A stretch of DNA of 64,000 bases from Beta vulgaris subsp. vulgaris. Taxonomy: Eukaryota > Streptophyta > Magnoliopsida > Caryophyllales > Amaranthaceae. This document shows positions 13,601 to 25,387 of this stretch, in pieces. The position numbers and the translations under genes are program-made. Below the pieces are notes generated by a model, which saw only the letters and a program-made list of their open reading frames with translations, searched no databases and was not told where the DNA came from. Each line of letters starts with the position of its first letter. The stretch's first letter is position 1. The DNA lies in assembly GCF_026745355.1 (NCBI RefSeq), contig NC_079206.1, positions 1,667,800-1,731,799 on the forward strand. The letters run 5' to 3'.

Positions 13601-16298
13601 TGAAAACTTAGGGCTGCAGAACATTCAAGCTCGTATCAGAATGGTGCTAGCCTTTATGTTGGCGTCACTTATGCCTTGGGTTCATAACAAAGCAGGGTTT
13701 TATCTTGTCCTTGGTAGCTCCAACGTTGACGAGGCATTGCGTGGTTACTTAACGAAGGTAATCTTGTCCTGCATCAAAAGCCCATGTCTTATCGGTATAG
13801 CTTATTACCCTAATCATCATCCTTTTGACCAAATTAACCAATTATGAATGACGTTAAAGTATCTATCTGATTGGAGATTGTGGGTTGATGCATATTGTCA
13901 GCCATCATAGATCGACCATTGATTGTGTTTCTAATGCTTTGGCTATGTTTCTTAGTATGATTGTAGCTCAGCAGACATAAATCCTATTGGAAGTATCAGT
14001 AAGATGGATCTTCGAGCATTCTTGCGGTGGGCAGCTGTCCATCTTGGCTACTCTTCCTTGGCGGAGGTTGAAGCTGCTCCACCAACTGCTGAACTGGAGC
14101 CAATACGCTCTAATTACACCCAGGTGACTCTTTAGCATATATTTTCGTGCATGTAATTTTGTATTTTGACAACATGCTTAACATCCATTAATATATAGCT
14201 TTACTTTGCTGCCAGCAATATGGATTCTGTCATGTCCAGGTTGCCATATGATCATAGATTCGTAGGTTCAACCTAATTGGTTGACACTTTACTATTTACA
14301 CCCCCCCCCCCCTGCTTGGTTAGCCTAAGAAGATCGACATCCTTTGTCAATGATGTTAAGTTATTCAACTACTACTCTTCACATGAAATCCTATTGATTT
14401 GGGACTAGCCAATGATTCATAGGATCAACCTAATTGGTGGACTGTTGATCAACCTAATAGGTGGACTGTTGATTAACCTAATAGGTGGACTGTTGTAGAC
14501 TTCTTTGTTCTACTTTTTCAACTTTTATACACCCTGAGTAGCTTTTTGTTTCTCTTCTTTTGGAGAGACTGAAAAATAAAGAATATATTCTAAAATTGTT
14601 GATTCTTGATTGCTCCATGTCATGTTAATTTGCTTACAGCTAGATGAAGTAGACATGGGAATGACATATGAGGAGCTCTCGGTTTATGGAAGATTGCGTA
14701 AAATTCACATGTGTGGTCCAGTATCCATGTTCATGGTATGTACTATTTTTGCCACATATTGAAGAACACATTGTTCATGCATCATTCAATATAGCTAGTA
14801 ATCTTATATCTTCAAGCAATTAGGCTAAGAATATGAAAGCATTTTCTCTTGAATCATTGGAACTTACTACATGGCTGAAAAGATCATCCGTCTTTGCTTT
14901 CACGACCAAATTAATACTTCCTCCGTTTCAAAATAGATGATACATTGTCTATTTATGGGTGTTTCAAAATAGATGATACATTGTTTTTTTTTCCTTATTT
15001 AGTAACTTTTGCCTTACACTTTTACCATTTTACTTAATTAATACATGTGGTCCCCAACTTTTTCTTTCTCCCTCCTTTTCACATGGGACCACTAGAATTA
15101 ATCTACCTCCCTTTATACTACTTAAACATACTTATGAAATTTTGCCTAGGAGTCCGTTTTAATCACAATGTACCATCTATTTTGAAACGGAGGAAGTAAA
15201 TAAATTGACAATCGTTATAATTGTCATCAAAAGAAACGCCGTATGTTATTGCCTTGTTAAAGGGTGCAATCTGTTCAAGTTGCAAAAATAAGATTCAAGT
15301 CTATTGAGTTCAAATCAGTTAAGATTAGTTCTAATAAGTTCCCCAGTCCCCACCTTATGAAGTAAGTTCCAATAAGTTTGCCACCTTATAAAACAAGTTT
15401 CAATAAGTTCCCACCTTTTAAAATAAATTCCAATAAGTTCCGACGAGTTTCAACAAGTTCAGATACGTTTAGGAAAAATAAGGTGAAGAAAATGCACCCT
15501 AACAATTTGTTTGGGTAGCAATATAGAAGGGAAAGGAAGGGGAGGGAGAGAGGAGGAAGGGGAGGAAGAAGAAGGAGGGGAAGGTGGAGTTTCATTTCCC
15601 TCCCAATTTCTCTAATTTTGGAGAGATGGTGTTTATTAAAGAGGGAGGGGAGATTCCTCACTCTCCCTCACCTTCCTTCCCCCCCACCCCTTATTTAAAC
15701 AAGGGAACTTGTTTCCGAAGTTCCATCCCTTTTCCTCCCCTCCCTTTCTCTCTATTTCCACTCTTCTAAACAAAGCGTAAGTGTAGCTATTAGGAAAAAC
15801 TATACACATTGAAATCTGGAAGAAAAAAACTTGGTAGTTCATCTCCGATTTGTAAAGTTTGGTAAATTAGAAAGTGATGTATTTTGCTATCCTTTTATAT
15901 TCTATATCTTGCAGAGGCTTTGCTTAGAGTGGGGTTCAAAATTGACACCGTCAGAGATCGGCGAAAAAGTGAAATACTTCTTTAAGTACTATTCCATCAA
16001 TCGACACAAGATGACAGTGCTTACACCTTCCTACCATGCAGAGGTATCTTTTAAGTGATCAACTGTATTTTTTGAAATTGCTGTTTTCTTGGACGACAAT
16101 AACGTTGTTGATTGTAAATCCTCACGTGATATTGTTATTTATATTTCTATGAAGAGCTATTCACCAGAGGACAACAGGTTCGATCTGCGGCAGTTTTTGT
16201 ACAATGCGAGATGGCCATTTCAATTTCGCAAAATTGATGAGCTTGTAAAGGAGGTTAATGGTAACAAAGTTCCCCAAAAGGGATCAGATGACAGATAA
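7654..16298 (+). CDS. Glutamine-dependent NAD+ synthetase (EC 6.3.5.1)
   Basis: It makes NAD+ from deamido-NAD+ in the last step of NAD synthesis, using glutamine and ATP. Exons: 7654-7847, 9040-9345, 9481-9704, 9827-9930, 10096-10230, 11925-12093, 12359-12494, 12962-13100, 13581-13757, 13956-14123, 14640-14735, 15915-16043, 16155-16298; together 706 aa, all junctions in frame. Residues 1 to about 300 form the nitrilase-type glutaminase domain: catalytic Glu44 in [10 protein letters not shown], Lys113 in IRPKMWL and Cys174 in EICEEL are all present. The C-terminal half is the ammonia-using synthetase, with the ATP P-loop LSGGADSS at about 355-362, then [18 protein letters not shown] and GSSNVDE motifs. 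The length is close to known plant enzymes (about 725 aa). It has no transit peptide, so it is probably cytosolic. Introns 1, 10 and 11 carry MITEs or small tandem repeats. Confidence 0.96.
8043..8289. mobile_element. Stowaway-type MITE in intron 1 of NAD synthetase
   Basis: The ends CTTCCTCCTGTTTCATAATA and, on the other strand, CTTCCTCCGTCTTATATTA are inverted repeats flanked by TA on both sides (8041-8042, 8290-8291). The length is 247 bp. TA duplication plus the CTYCCTCCG end is the mark of Tc1/mariner Stowaway MITEs. Confidence 0.8.
8507..8868. mobile_element. PIF/Harbinger (Tourist-like) MITE in intron 1 of NAD synthetase
   Basis: The 362-bp element has near-perfect inverted ends: GGCTCCGTTTGGTAGGGCG on the left, GGCTCCGTTTGGTAGGGTG on the reverse of the right. 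TAA flanks it on both sides (8504-8506, 8869-8871). No coding capacity. It is spliced out with the intron. Confidence 0.9.
14423..14494 (+). repeat. 24-bp tandem repeat, three units
   Basis: The units begin at 14423, 14447 and 14471 (GATCAACCTAATNGGTGGAC...), each 24 bp, in intron 10 of NAD synthetase. They differ by one or two bases. Confidence 0.85.
14917..15196. mobile_element. Stowaway-type MITE in intron 11 of NAD synthetase
   Basis: The ends read CTTCCTCCGTTTCAAAATAG on both strands and are flanked by TA. The length is 280 bp. The first 30 bases of the interior (TTTCAAAATAGATGATACAT) are repeated in tandem just inside the left end. Confidence 0.9.
15262..15499. mobile_element. Possible MITE with AAGTTC-rich core
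   Basis: Short inverted ends, GGGTGCA at the left and TGCACCC at the right, bound a core of repeated AAGTTC-like hexamers. The right half resembles the family at 6637-6812 (AAAATAAGGTGAAGA). No clean target duplication was seen. Confidence 0.45.
15508..15776. mobile_element. Possible purine/pyrimidine-rich MITE
   Basis: The left end (TTTGTTTGGGTAGCAATA, then GGGAAAGGAAGGGGAGG) and the reverse of the right end (CTTTGTTTAGAAGAGTGG, then GGGAGGGGAGG) are similar inverted arms. One strand is nearly all purine in the first half and nearly all pyrimidine in the second. Boundaries are approximate. Confidence 0.4.
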
Positions 16299-17503
16299 TC
16301 CCGAGCTTATATCAGACCATGTTGCCGGTATGGGAGCTGCATCAACTAGACCTGGAAACCCAGGTTTAAACTTATAATGCATTAGCAATGCAAGTTCCTA
16401 TTGCATGATTAACTTTGTGATAATAATGGTGGATTTTCATCTTAACCTTGTACATCTCTGTACTGATTAATTCAACATCGTCTCCTGCCCTTTTCGTGTC
16501 GAAGGACGGGTATTGTCATAACTCTATCCAACAGTTTCAACCTCTATTCCTTGGTGCTCAAAGGCATTAGATGTAGAAATCAAGTAGGTAAGATCTTCAT
16601 GTATAGGATGGAGAAAAATGGGAAGTGTATAAATCCATGAAAACTATTTTTTTCTGAATAAGGTGGTCCTTTAATGAAACAATTATGTAAAGTTTATCAT
16701 AATTTAATTTTATCTATTGATCTATGTTTCCTTTTCATGTATTGTTGACGAAAATTTGGATGTATTGTACAAAAACTGTATTCTTTAGATGAAATTTTGG
16801 ATGCATTGTACCCAAAAAATATTTCTTTTCTATTTTGGATGCCAACCCAAGACTAAAGTCATGATACATTCATTAGTTTGATTTCACAATAGGGGAAATT
16901 AACATAGAAACTATTAGAGTTTGTACATCTTTCACTATTACAACTCTTGGACATGATCGATTGGTTCATGTATTCTAGTTAAGAAATTTGTTTTCTTAAC
17001 ATTTTAGTTTTTTTTTAATACATACAATAAATTACAATGGAAGCCAATTGCTCATTAAAAATAATAATGGAGTTTATGTTCAATTAGAAGGAGTATTTTA
17101 CATAATTGTCAATTTTCTTTTTGACAACACAAGAGAAGAAATAAGCAACAAACAAAGCAACTAATGATAAGTAAAAGGATAACCAGAGATTATGTAGGAT
17201 TTAACTAGATCATGTGCTGGAGCAACTTCCTGACAATTTACCTTCATAATTTTACACTATTAGAAAGTGGCGTCAGTGCGTTGTATATCCATAATGGTAT
17301 GACGGACAGACATGTCGTCATAATGGTATGACAGACAAACATGTTGTTTGTTGTTAAAGAACCCCATAGGGCCATAGGCACACAAGTAGGCCAAGTCATT
17401 TTTTTTAGGGGAAGACATTCTTAATTTTTTTTTTTTTTTTGGCGATCGACATTCTTAATTTTACTTACTTGCATAGTTACATGTTAAGTGTTCTTCAAAC
17501 TTA

Positions 17504-17762
17504 CTCCCTCCGTTTCATATTAATCTACACACTTTGACATTTTACACTATTCACAAATTGCACTTTGACCTTCGATTGTGATTTATACGTGAATAAAAAC
17601 ATAGTCATGCGGGATCTTGTTAGATTCGTCTTAGTATGTATTTTATTAATATGTATTTTTTATAATTTTAACAAATACAAAACTAAAGATATATGTTCCC
17701 AAAGTTTTATATTGACATGTGTAAAAAGTGTAAGTGTGTAGATTAAAATGAAACGGATGGAA
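17504..17762. mobile_element. Stowaway-type MITE
   Basis: The left end is CTCCCTCCGTTTCATATTAA and the reverse of the right end is TTCCATCCGTTTCATTTTAA, with TA on each flank. The inner arms (TCTACACACTT and its complement) extend the inverted repeat. Length 259 bp. Confidence 0.85.
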
Positions 17763-18192
17763 TATAAAATAACGATGACCTCAAAGCTTATTTTCAACTT
17801 CACCAACTTTGACCCAAAATCCAATGACCTTAAAGCTTCGTAAGCAAGCCCAAACTCACATGCTAGATGCTTACACTTCCTTAAAGTACTCACCCTTACA
17901 AAAACAATAAAAAATACACTCACAAGAAGGCAGAAACATACCTTTTCTAACCCAAAAAAAAACAACTATTCTGAATTGGTCACTTTACCCCTAATAAAAC
18001 CCAATCATTCCCCAACATCTACCCAATTTCATAGCTGTTATCTCCAGTCTCTGACTTGTCAAACCTCCATATTCCCAAATCTCCCCCAATCCCCAACCTT
18101 TCTATATTTCCCCCCCCCCCCCCCTATTCCCAAATTCCCAACAACAAATCAAAAAGATACAAAAATTATTAAACAATGGTTTAATTTTAATA

Positions 18193-18402
18193 CTTTATTC
18201 ATTTAATATTACTCGTTATACTTTTTAATTTACGGATTTGTAAGTAATTTTTGAAAAAGAAAGAGGTAGAGAGTAAAAAAGAAAAGGAACCCATATAAGA
18301 AAAGAAAGATAGAGAAAATTTATTACCCAAAAAAAAAGTGTAGCAAGTAATGTGAAATTTCTCACAATGGAAAATATATCAAGTATTATGAAACAAAAGA
18401 AG
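18193..18402. mobile_element. Stowaway-type MITE, degraded ends
   Basis: It shares its interior with the copies at 52674-53185 and 53914-54394 (GAGGTAGAGAGTAAAAA; GTAGCAAGTAATGTGAAA). The terminal repeats are eroded (CTTTATTCATTTAATATTAC against CTTCTTTTGTTTCATAATAC) but TA flanks remain. Confidence 0.75.
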
Positions 18403-18419
18403 TATAAAATCATTACATA

Positions 18420-18544
18420 GGTCCTGTTCTTTTCGGCATAAAATAGCTGAACTGAACTGAAATGAATAGTGATATGTGAGAGTAAAAGTATTGTCCAAAG
18501 CTGAAACTTAAATGAACTGAAAATAAGGTGGGGAGAATAGTCCC
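18420..18544. mobile_element. Small MITE of the TGTTCTC/pentamer family
   Basis: The left end is GGTCCTGTTCTTTTCGGCAT, followed by AACTG pentamers; the reverse of the right end is GGGACTATTCTCCCCACC. Flanks are ATA and TTA, one mismatch from a 3-bp duplication. Shares arms with the copies at 6637 and 25160. Confidence 0.6.
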
Positions 18545-18639
18545 TTAGTCACTAATTAGATTAATTAGTCATCGAAAAAAATTAACCTAATCACTATTAA
18601 ACTAATTTTCTATTTAATATTGAACTTACCATTAGGTAA

Positions 18640-18725
18640 TCTATTAACAAATATATTATTTGATCCCGAGACCTCAAGTACATATACTAAAGTTCTAACC
18701 ACTAGGCTGAGTTGTATTTAGTGTT
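18640..18725 (-). mobile_element. SINE relic (tRNA-like head)
   Basis: On the minus strand a Pol III box-A-like sequence (GCCTAGTGGTTAGAA) is followed by a degenerate box B (CTCGGGATCAAA). No tail or target duplication could be set. Confidence 0.4.
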
Positions 18726-18966
18726 ATTATCATAAGTATTATATCAATAAATGAAATTTTTTATTATCCAAGACATAGCCCAACCTAATAACCGGTTTTA
18801 ATTTAAAAGTAGGCAGTTTATTACGAAACAAACCAAAAAAAAAAAAAAAACTTCCTACATACCATAACTTCTCTTTTTTCTCTTCACTTTCACCAATTTT
18901 CTTCTACCTCACATCACTCCCACCAAACCAACTCCTCCATTCTCTCTCCTCTAATTAAAAAAAAAA

Positions 18967-21900
18967 ATGCCAGGTTTAGTCTCCGCCAAAACTCCACCAC
19001 CAACACTTTCTCTCTCCACCGCACAAACCACCACCACCACCACTCCTCAGATCCGCCTAAACTCTCCATCTCCACAACCCAAACGTCCTCCATCACCATC
19101 CCCTTCATCTTCCCGGGCCAAACCTTCCCCTGATCGGAGCTCCGGTAAAAAAAAACCATCCCCATCTTCCGACCCAACAAAACTTGGGCTCAACTTAGAT
19201 GAATCCTCTCTTGATAACCCAGATCTAGGCCCATTTCTTCTTAAACTTGCTAGAGATACAATCGCTTCTGGTGATGGCCCAATTAAAGCCCTTGATTTTG
19301 CTATACGAGCTTCAAAGTCTTTTGAAAGATGTGCTATTGATGGAGAACCTTGTTTGGATTTGGCTATGAGTCTTCATGTTGTTGCTGCTATTTATTGTAG
19401 TTTAGGAAGATTTGATGAAGCTATTCCTGTACTTGAACGTGCTATTAAAGTTCCAGATGTTTCTAGAGGATCAGATCATGCTTTGGCTGCTTTTTCTGGG
19501 TTTATGCAATTGGGTGATACTCATTCTATGTTGGGTCAGATTGATAAATCTGTTCATTGTTATAAAGATGGGTTGAGTATTCAGATTCAAACTCTTGGGG
19601 ATTCTGATCCTCGTGTTGCTGAGACTTGTAGGTTAGTTTCTTATAGAATTCTGGTCTTTTTATTTATTTTAACTGGTTTTTAGGCACGGGCTATGTTTTG
19701 CGTAATTATAGTTTTCATTTTTTAATATTTTACTTTGAAATGATAACATCAAATATACTTCCTCTATTCCGAATTAAATGCAACAAACTGACTCTTATAT
19801 AACCAAAGATGCGTTGGGTCTAGTGGTTAAAATTGAGGTGCTATGAACGATAATACATGTTTGAATCCTTTTTATATATATGTTGAGTCATTATTTGACC
19901 ACAAATGTTTATAATTACATAAAAGTAAAAATTATAAAAATTACGAGACGAATATAAGAAGATCCTACTCCACTATGTTTTTCTTTCATATTTCATTATG
20001 TACAAGTCACAAACTTTAATTAGACTTAATTAGAGTGAAAAGTGTGAATAGTGAAAAAATAGAATTGTTGCATTTAATTTGAAACGCAGGAAGTACTTGG
20101 TTTATTGAGCAAGACTTTAGTGTATATAACATGGTGGCATTGTTCTTGGTTTAGGAGGTCTTTTAATATATTTGTATAGATGTGTGATTTGAAGATTTAG
20201 AAAATACATATAAAGATGAATAAATAAAATCCCACCTGACTATGTTTTCGAATTACTATAAATTAATATAGAAGGTCAAATGGTGAATTGTCAATAATGT
20301 AACATCAAAATATTGCAATTAAAAAGAATGGAGGAAATATGATTGAAGAATTGATTTGAAGATTATACGTATGTGATGATTATGATGAGATTTGGGTGAT
20401 GTAGCTGTTATTTTTTTTTATGGCGGATAGTATTTTGTATTTTTGTTACTTAGTTAAAGACTTCAATTTTGAATCTTTTGAGCAGGGGCTAGAAAAATAT
20501 TGGGAGGAGGGAATGTGCTAATTATAAAAAGTTGGGTCAGGAAAATGAACAATATCATGCGTAATTATATTATTATAAAGTATGATATAAGAATATATAT
20601 TTCATGAGTTAGTCTTGCAAAAGATCGTCTACTTTTAAATTAAAATAAGGCAATGACAATTTCTATATTAAAAACAGATTTAGCCTGATAGTGACTAGTT
20701 TAATTTCATTCAGTGACTAGTTTAATCTATTTGATGATTAGGTCTATTTTTATATTTAAATTAGTCTGTTTCTTTTAATAATTTGTGATATTTCATAAAG
20801 ATATAAGATTGTTATTTTACAAAATAAAGCACTTAAAGAATGGTGGTTAGGACAATGTGATTAAAATTTTAATGGACTTGAGATACTTGGGATCAGTTAA
20901 AGGGCCTTGTGCTGTAGGTTACTCTTTTTTAAAAGGTCTTGTTTTTCAAGTTGGTGGGAGCAAATTTGATGCTTTTCAGTTCCGGGTATGAGGATATCAT
21001 AGTATTATTAAGCTCTTTTTTTTTTTTGAAGGATATTATTAAGCTCTTTGTATTTGCTGAGATGACTAAACTAATTCAGTAAGTAAAATGACAATAAATA
21101 GTGTTAGTTTTGTGGATATATTCAGTTTAATCTAAATAAAATGCTGCTTATGACAATGATGTTGAAATTTTGGGGTTTAGTGTAGGATATTAGCTAGCAT
21201 GTCATACTCTCCAGTCTCCATTTACCCGTGCAGTTAGGTAGCCTTTTTTGTTGTTGTTTTGTTACCTCTTGATATTGTATTAAATTTTTTGGGATTTGTA
21301 TTACCAGGTATTTGGCTGAAGCCCATGTCCAAACAATGCAATTTGATGAAGCTGAAAAGTTGTGTAAGCAAACCCTAGAAATCCATCGTGTTCATAGTGC
21401 TCCTGCATCCCTCGAAGAGGCAGCTGATCGCCGTTTGATGGCTCTCATATTGGAGGCAAAGGCGGATTATGAGTCAGCCCTAGAGCACCTTGTCCTTGCT
21501 AGCATGGCAATGATTGCCAATGGACAAGAAAACGAGGTTGCTTCTATCGATGTCAGCATTGGGAACATATACCAGTCTCTGTGCCGGTTTGATGAGGCTG
21601 TTTTCTCTTATCAGAAGGCACTGACTGTCTTCAAATCATCCAAGGGGGAGAACCACCCTTCTGTTGCATCTGTGTTTGTTCGCCTTGCAGACCTGTACTA
21701 CAAGACGGGAAAACTTAGAGAGTCGAAGTCTTACTGTGAGAATGCACTAAGGATATACAACAAGCCTGTTCCTGGGACCTCGCAAGAGGAAATTGCCAGT
21801 GGATTGAGTGATATTGCAGCTGTGTATGAGTCTGTTAATGAGCCTGAGGAGGCATTAAGGCTCTTGCAGAGGGCAATGAAGTTACTGGAGGATAAGGCTG

Positions 21901-23052
21901 GTCAACAAAACACTATTGCAGGGCTAGAAGCACGTGTAGGTGTCATGTATTACATGATTGGTAGACATGGTGAAGCTTTGAGCTCTTTTGAAAGTGCGAT
22001 CTCTAAGCTTAGAGCCAGTGGTGAAAGAAAGTCCGCTTTCTTTGGTGTATTATTGAATCAGATGGGATTGGCATGTGTACAATTGTTTAAGATTGATCAG
22101 GCAGCGGAGTTGTTTGAAGAAGCTAGAGCAGTCTTGGAGCAAGAATGTGGCCCTTGTCACCAAGACACGCTTGGAGTATACAGCAACCTTGCAGCTACAT
22201 ATGATGCTATGGGAAGGTATTAATTCATCCATCTCTGGACTCTTGTTTTCTTGGTTGAATCTCTGCTAAAATTATAGTATCAGGCTTTATGTTATAAAGT
22301 TACTTTATGACATATTTAACTTCCCTGTATTATACTTATTGACCTTTGGTAGGGTAGAGATTGGGGAAAAATTACAGGAGGATGTGAAGTTCTGTTTACT
22401 GTGGTAAATTTTAACAACAGTACATGCTTCACAAACACTCTTGCTGTGGTTGGGTGGGCCAGAAGATTCCCCTTTTGTGTCCCTGGTCTGAGAGGTGTTT
22501 AGAATTTGCTTTAGTTCGAGTTAATCTACTTTTATGAAACTGTGTGACGTCTGGTTCTTTTTCTTTTTAATTAATTTTGATTTGATTAGACAAATAAGAG
22601 ACGAGTGTTAGCTGTTTGACAGTTACATGTTTTACTCGTTCCTTTTGAACTGTTCTTGAAGAGAATAATATGTTATGTATACAAATCTCTAGAACTGTCA
22701 ATGTTAGCTGTTTCTTTCTGGATGATGCTCTATACATCCTTTTTAAAATTGGGTGGAGAATGGTACTGATTTAGACCATGCTAGGCTGTTACTGATGTAT
22801 TGACCATGTTCTTACAGAGTAGAAGATTCTATCGAGATCTTGGAGTATGTGGTCAAGTTGAGGGAAGAGAAGCTAGGCACAGCCAATCCCGACTTTGATG
22901 ATGAGAAGAGCAGGCTTGCAGAGCTGTTAAAAGAAGCTGGCAAGAGCAGAAATCGTAAAGCAAAATCGCTTGAGAACCTCATCGATCCAAATTCAAAGAG
23001 GACAAAGAAAGAGACGGCGAAGAGGTGGGGAGGGTTGGGTTTTAGGATTTGA
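18967..23052 (+). CDS. KLCR1: Kinesin light chain-related TPR protein (KLCR1/CMU1-like)
   Basis: Three exons (18967-19631, 21308-22216, 22818-23052) encode 602 aa, all junctions splitting an arginine codon in the same phase. Residues 1-75 are a basic Ser/Pro-rich region with the marker SPSPSSSRAKPSPDRSSGKKK, followed by SLDNPDLGPFLLKLARDTIASG. The rest is an array of tetratricopeptide repeats of the kinesin-light-chain type (LGRFDEAIPVLERA, LGQIDKSVHCYKDGL, LCRFDEAVFSYQKAL, TGKLRESKSYCENAL), ending in a basic tail, WGGLGFRI. In Arabidopsis these KLCR/CMU proteins bind microtubules and IQD proteins at the cell cortex and help hold cellulose-synthase tracks; a light-chain role in cargo transport is not established. 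The ATG directly follows an A-run and a CT-rich leader. Intron 1 (1.7 kb) carries a Stowaway MITE. Confidence 0.95.
19758..20093. mobile_element. Stowaway-like MITE in intron 1 of the KLCR gene, with an inserted SINE relic
   Basis: The left end CTTCCTCTATTCCGAATTAA and the reverse of the right end CTTCCTGCGTTTCAAATTAA form an inverted pair flanked by TA. At 336 bp it is longer than its relatives; the extra sequence contains a SINE-like head at about 19800-19890. Confidence 0.75.
19800..19890 (+). mobile_element. SINE relic nested in a Stowaway MITE
   Basis: A box-A-like GGTCTAGTGGTTAAAATTG and a decayed box B (TGTTTGAATCC) are spaced as in tRNA-derived SINEs. The head resembles the well-preserved SINE at 59537 (CCTAGTGGTTAAGATTGAGG). 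Boundaries are approximate. Confidence 0.5.
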
Positions 23053-24339
23053 AGAAGCAGTTCTTCCCAACTTGCAGCTGCTCTCTTGTGTAACATATAG
23101 TGTATAGGTTTAAAGATGTAAGCTGGTGTGTCCATTACTTTTAAACCTCTTAATTTCTTCTCTTGATTTCATTTATTTTTAATTGATTGTTGAAAGTGAT
23201 TTTATATCTTTCTTTCTTCCATCTTGTGCTATCTTATGGGAAGAAAGTGCTTTCTTAGGATCTGCATTGCCTATATGGAAGAGCTCTCTATACAATCTTT
23301 TCTTCTTCTTTTTCCATATTATTAGTGGACTGTAACTCTATAAGTTATTGAACTCGGAAAAGAGTATGCATGCCAATGAATGAAAGGAGATATTTACTTA
23401 GAAAACTTCTTTTAGATATTGGAATGTGGTTGAATATACTTCATGATTTGATTGCTCGGATTTTTGGAAGGGACTTGCTTTCCTACGTACCTTTTTTCCC
23501 CCTGTAATTTCTTTCTTTCTTGTTGATAAGTATATACTTCATAACTAAGGCCTTGATCTTTACAGTTTTAGAGTAAGATACCCCCAAGTTATGCAAGTTT
23601 AGATAGAAAACAACGAATTCATATCCATTCCGAAATATTCATTTTAAAGACCTGATATCCGAAATATAAGATCGGAGACTTATTTTATGAACTTTTTCTT
23701 TGGAAAAACCAATTTTTAGTTTTCGGATATTCGTTTTTTCGGATTAGATTCAGAGCACATTTTTTCTGATCTAAAATTTCCGGATATTCGAAATTTCGGA
23801 TTGGGTATCCGAAAGGAACACCCCTAGCTCTCATAATAGCCATTGAAAGAGAAAAATATTAGCAAGTTTCAATTTGGAGTTGCATGTGATTATTTACAGT
23901 TCACGTCCATAAAAGGAAAAGAGTCTTTGTAATTTATGATGAAATTAAATATTTATACTATTTTAATCTATCACAAAAAAATGCCTATAATTAGAATTAT
24001 TTACTATTATTATTTTCGACTTACTATCATTTAATGTTTTTCTTTCTCTTTTATATGATGTTCTTTTAACTGAAAATTAGTGATGGAATCTTGGAGATAT
24101 TAGTTGATCTCAATGATAAAATTTGAGCTACCTGAAATCTTCTAAAATTCAAAAAAGGTATAAAATCCAACTTGATATTTCATGTTAGAAAGCACTTTTT
24201 TTTATAAAAAAAATAAAACAGTGTGTCCACATTTCAAATGAATTATAATAGCGTAATTTTGGATTAGGAGTAAGGAGGAAGGTACGGATAAAGTCAAATT
24301 ATCGAGATGGTACCCGTACATCATATTGAGTTTAGGTAA

Positions 24340-24510
24340 CTAAGGACCCTTAAGTCTAATGTTATGACTTCTTATCTCACATATAGAAGACCAATGTTTA
24401 AATCTTGGTGGAAGCAAAACTTAACTGTTATGGAATTAGCCGATAATTAGAATTTATTAGGCTTATGCGTGAGTGACCCTTTGCAAAAACAGCGAAAAAA
24501 AAAAAAATAA
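24340..24510 (+). mobile_element. SINE with A-rich tail and 9-bp target duplication
   Basis: The 171-bp insert ends in a long A tract and is flanked by TTTAGGTAA at 24331-24339 and 24511-24519. A degenerate internal box B (CAATGTTTAAATCTTGG) fits a tRNA-derived SINE. Confidence 0.75.
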
Positions 24511-24956
24511 TTTAGGTAAAGTGACCATATTGGAGCCTAGTAGCCCACTAGGCCCCACTGCCAAAGTGCCAATGCATCCATGCTTATTGAGTTATTGCTT
24601 ATCCCATGCGTTATAATGCACCCTAATAAATACTTCAAAAACGGTAACAGTAACACAATCGCATGACATGAAGTAATTATATAAAGGCCATAGGCACTGG
24701 TCCACCACACACAGTCCACACTCCACAGTGACCAGCCAACGCTAACCGCTTGCTTACTCAACGGTGCACCGAACATTTCCAGTCTGTGTCAAAACTCAAA
24801 ACAATCAAATTTGACTAAAAATGTACTCGTATTTGCCCCCATACTCGATACCAATACGTATCTTGTATGGATACGTGTATTCTTTTTTTAAATTTCAAAA
24901 ATCTTGCCGTTTTATGTTCCCATACCCGAATCCGCACCTGTACTTGTATCTGTCTA

Positions 24957-25159
24957 TGTTTTTTTAAAGGTAAGAAGAAGGCGCCCTAACCGGACTCAAA
25001 ACCACACATAGGTCAACCGGCCCGGGTTTGCAAACAAGGCCTCTTGGGAGTAGGGGGAACGGGAATAGTAATGGGAAATCTCCACTCTCAAAGTGCCTCT
25101 AATGAGGTTTGATCCCACAACTTTGATACAAACCAAACCACTCGATCAAGTACTATTTA
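24957..25159 (-). mobile_element. SINE, minus orientation
   Basis: On the minus strand a box-A-like GATCGAGTGGTTTGG is followed by GTGGGATCAAACCTC (box B region), and it ends in an A tract (plus-strand T run at 24960-24965). Target-site repeats lie at 24941-24956 and 25388-25403, so the MITE at 25160-25387 sits between this SINE's 5' end and its target copy. Confidence 0.65.
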
Positions 25160-25387
25160 GGGCATGTTCTCCCCAACTTATTTTCAATTCAGTTCAGTTC
25201 AATTCAACTCTGAACAATACTTTTACTCTCATATATCACTATTCATTTCAGTTCAATTCAATTCAGTTCAGTTCAGTTCAATTCAATTTAGTTCAATTCA
25301 ATTCAGTTCAATTCAATTCAATTCAGTTCAATATAGTTCAATTCAATTCAATTCAGTTCAGCTGTTTTATGCCAAAGAGAACAGATC
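25160..25387. mobile_element. MITE with TTCAG/TTCAA pentanucleotide core
   Basis: The arms GGGCATGTTCTCCCCAAC (left) and, on the other strand, GATCTGTTCTCTTTGGCAT (right) bound about 170 bp made almost wholly of TTCAG/TTCAA pentamers. The arms match the copies at 6637 and 18420. The long reading frames rich in QFNSV are an artefact of the pentamer repeat. Confidence 0.65.

Larger units (their letters stand above)
16299..18966. other. Intergenic spacer between NAD synthetase and the KLCR gene
   Basis: The first few hundred bases are the 3' untranslated region of NAD synthetase. The rest is AT-rich with MITEs at 17504-17762, 18193-18402 and 18420-18544, a SINE relic near 18640-18725, a C-tract at about 18111-18124, and a CT-rich leader with A-tract just before the KLCR start codon. 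No additional gene was seen. Confidence 0.5.
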
